From: Bombus terrestris
Taxonomy: Eukaryota > Arthropoda > Insecta > Hymenoptera > Apidae
Assembly (NCBI RefSeq): GCF_910591885.1
Contig: NC_063271.1
Location: forward strand, 2,597,001-2,661,000
Reading direction: 5' to 3'
DNA: 64,000 nucleotides
The stretch's first letter is position 1; every line of letters begins with the position of its first letter. The notes under the pieces were generated by a model. That model ran no database searches. It saw only the letters and a list, made by a program, of their open reading frames with translations, and was not told the DNA's origin. Below are positions 62,735 to 64,000 of the stretch, piece after piece. The position numbers were made by a program, and so were the translations under genes.

Positions 62735-64000
62735 GTAAGTCCCTAAGTCACTCTTCTATAGCCCTGTTTCTGCTGCAAATCGTTTCTAGCGCTGTGTTTC
62801 TCGATTCCCGCGAGATCGTATTCTCATTGGACTTCGAAACCCGATTTCAGATTGCTCGGCCTGAAATTCATTGGCGTTTCTCTACTCTGGAGTGTAGTGT
62901 AGGAAGATTTGGACGTGTATAGATGGACGTCTCTATACATCAACGGATATTCAGTTCGTTCGTTTGCAATCAGTGTGGCGGCTTCTACGAAACGGATACT
63001 CGTGCAGTGTTTTACCTATCTCTTCAAGTGATTCTCTTGTTCGAATCTCGTTTCGTCGTGGTTCCTGTCGAATCACAGATGTGTCCTACGTGTACAGAAT
63101 ATGTTTGCGTGGATCGAACCGTCGGCCTCAGTTCGAGGAGAAAAAAAATTCAATGCGCGACGTCATTCGTGCTTGTGTCTCGAGGTCAGTGTTGTTTGCC
63201 CAGCCGTCTCGGCGCGTTGCATATATATTAAGTCAACCGATTTGATAAGCCGATATACGAGAAAAATAAAAGGCTGTGTGACTGTCTCACACAACGACAC
63301 AACCGTCGCTTGTGACACGCCACGACTCGCCCGTGGGAATCGAGCTCTCGTCCGACGAAACTACCGTGGATTCATCACACCGTGAAAGATTTCGCGGAAG
63401 CGCGGTTCGCGGTAACCGTCCATTCGAAGCGTGACTCGATTTGAATTTTAGTAGTCGTTAGTGTTACGCTCTTCTTGTGCTCTTCAAGATTGACGTTTCC
63501 TGAAACATTTGGAGACTTTATTCGATAACGATATGTTCCATATATATAGAATAATTCTTCGTCAGCGTCTCTAAGCCTTATCGAATTTTTGAAGGTCAGT
63601 TTACGATTTCTGTAAATAAGACAAAGAATCTATATATATGTGTGTGTGTGTATGTATATACATATATATATAGATCCAGTATATATATATCCAGTAGTGA
63701 AGTTCCAACTTACACGAAGCGAACTGAAAGCAGTACATCTTGCATAGTAGCAGTGATTAGTGATTCCCGATGAGAGTTCTCTAGAAAACGCGAAATACAT
63801 TATTTTCTTCGTGTACATCTCCAAATATCGTCACAATTAGAAATTAAACGTTAATCTTACTAAACGACATAAAGATTCGACGTCTCTTCATTAATGTCGT
63901 TCTACAAAAATTTAAGCGAGTTCTAAACGATTCCAATCGGCAGTGAATTCTCTTGTAACGTGGTATCCTCGCGTCTGATCGAATGTAAGTAATTCAAACC
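62735..64000 (+). other. Right-edge non-coding stretch, likely start of an intron
   Basis: Follows the GTAAGT donor at 62,735. No exon is supported. GAAT|GTAAGT near 63,985 is another donor-like site 15 bp from the window edge, without a clear exon before it. Confidence 0.45.
63630..63690 (+). repeat. (TA)n(TG)n compound microsatellite
   Basis: TA and TG alternations at 63,630-63,672, with a further (AT)n run at 63,681-63,690. Confidence 0.9.

Larger units (their letters stand above)
1..64000 (+). other. Candidate very long intron or intergenic region, + strand context
   Basis: No frame on either strand reads as a complete gene. The longest open frames (13,361-14,062; 5,662-6,330; 62,136-62,738; 56,665-57,252) are arginine/serine/proline-rich translations of CpG-rich or pyrimidine-rich DNA, without domain order. 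Two near-identical + strand ratchet-type splice junctions (13,918/13,919 and 39,443/39,444) suggest that at least 14-39 kb lies inside one long + strand intron that may extend further both ways. In Drosophila such sites are found almost only in very long introns of developmental and neuronal genes. The host gene cannot be named, because no flanking exon is recognisable. High CpG and few transposons suggest Hymenoptera. The alternative is an intergenic desert with chance splice-like motifs. Confidence 0.4.

Noticed and set aside
1..64000. CRISPR array, operon or bacterial gene cluster
   Set aside because: No spaced direct-repeat array, no ribosome-binding-site-led frames, and splice-type signals throughout indicate a eukaryote.

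Overview
This is a eukaryotic, almost entirely non-coding window. Four things support that: no open frame is long enough, or ordered enough, to be a complete gene; splice-type signals with long polypyrimidine tracts recur; short simple repeats are common; and CpG is abundant, with no sign of methylation-driven CpG loss. Roughly balanced base composition, high CpG, few recognisable transposons and a very long gene-free stretch fit an aculeate hymenopteran (bee, ant or wasp) best. That assignment is an inference from texture, not from a marker gene. I recognise no protein family with confidence, and I found no tRNA, rRNA, snRNA or known miRNA sequence by reading.

The main signal is a set of recursive-splicing (ratchet-point) sites, where a 3' splice site abuts a 5' splice site. 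Two on the + strand share the 14-mer TGTTTCAG|GTAAGC, with junctions at 13,918/13,919 and 39,443/39,444, 25.5 kb apart. Each has a second donor downstream (40 and 113 nt) that could define a recursive-splice exon. The 11-mer TTTCAGGTAAG is expected about 0.015 times per strand in 64 kb of random sequence; it occurs twice on + and once on - (junction 53,970/53,969). The simplest reading is that much of the window is a very long + strand intron removed in steps. Window-wide continuity, host gene and use are not proven.

Layout. 1-13 kb: non-coding, with a 440-bp pyrimidine-rich tract near 6 kb. 13-14 kb: first ratchet site. 14-39 kb: non-coding, with GA/CT repeats, a 20-bp minisatellite and a weak third + strand ratchet-like site near 22.5 kb. 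39.4 kb: second ratchet site. 40-47 kb: AT-rich patch, GCGTT minisatellite, possible 37-nt microexon at 47.06 kb. 47-54 kb: a diverged duplicated ~70-bp element (49.1 and 50.0 kb), a strong lone acceptor at 51.76 kb, a small CpG-poorer coding-like island at 53.3 kb and the minus-strand ratchet-like site. 55.5-57.4 kb: GC-rich stretch that may hold a first exon ending in GTAAGT. 58.8 kb: a coding-like island with vague C2H2 zinc-finger resemblance. 61.7-64 kb: a CT/CA microsatellite, an AT-rich stretch, then a candidate first exon (Inr-like TCAGTC near 62,332, GTAAGT donor at 62,735) that could start a transcript running off the right edge.

All exon calls here are low confidence and rest on splice-signal and composition reading alone. 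The ratchet sites are the best-supported and most interesting content.
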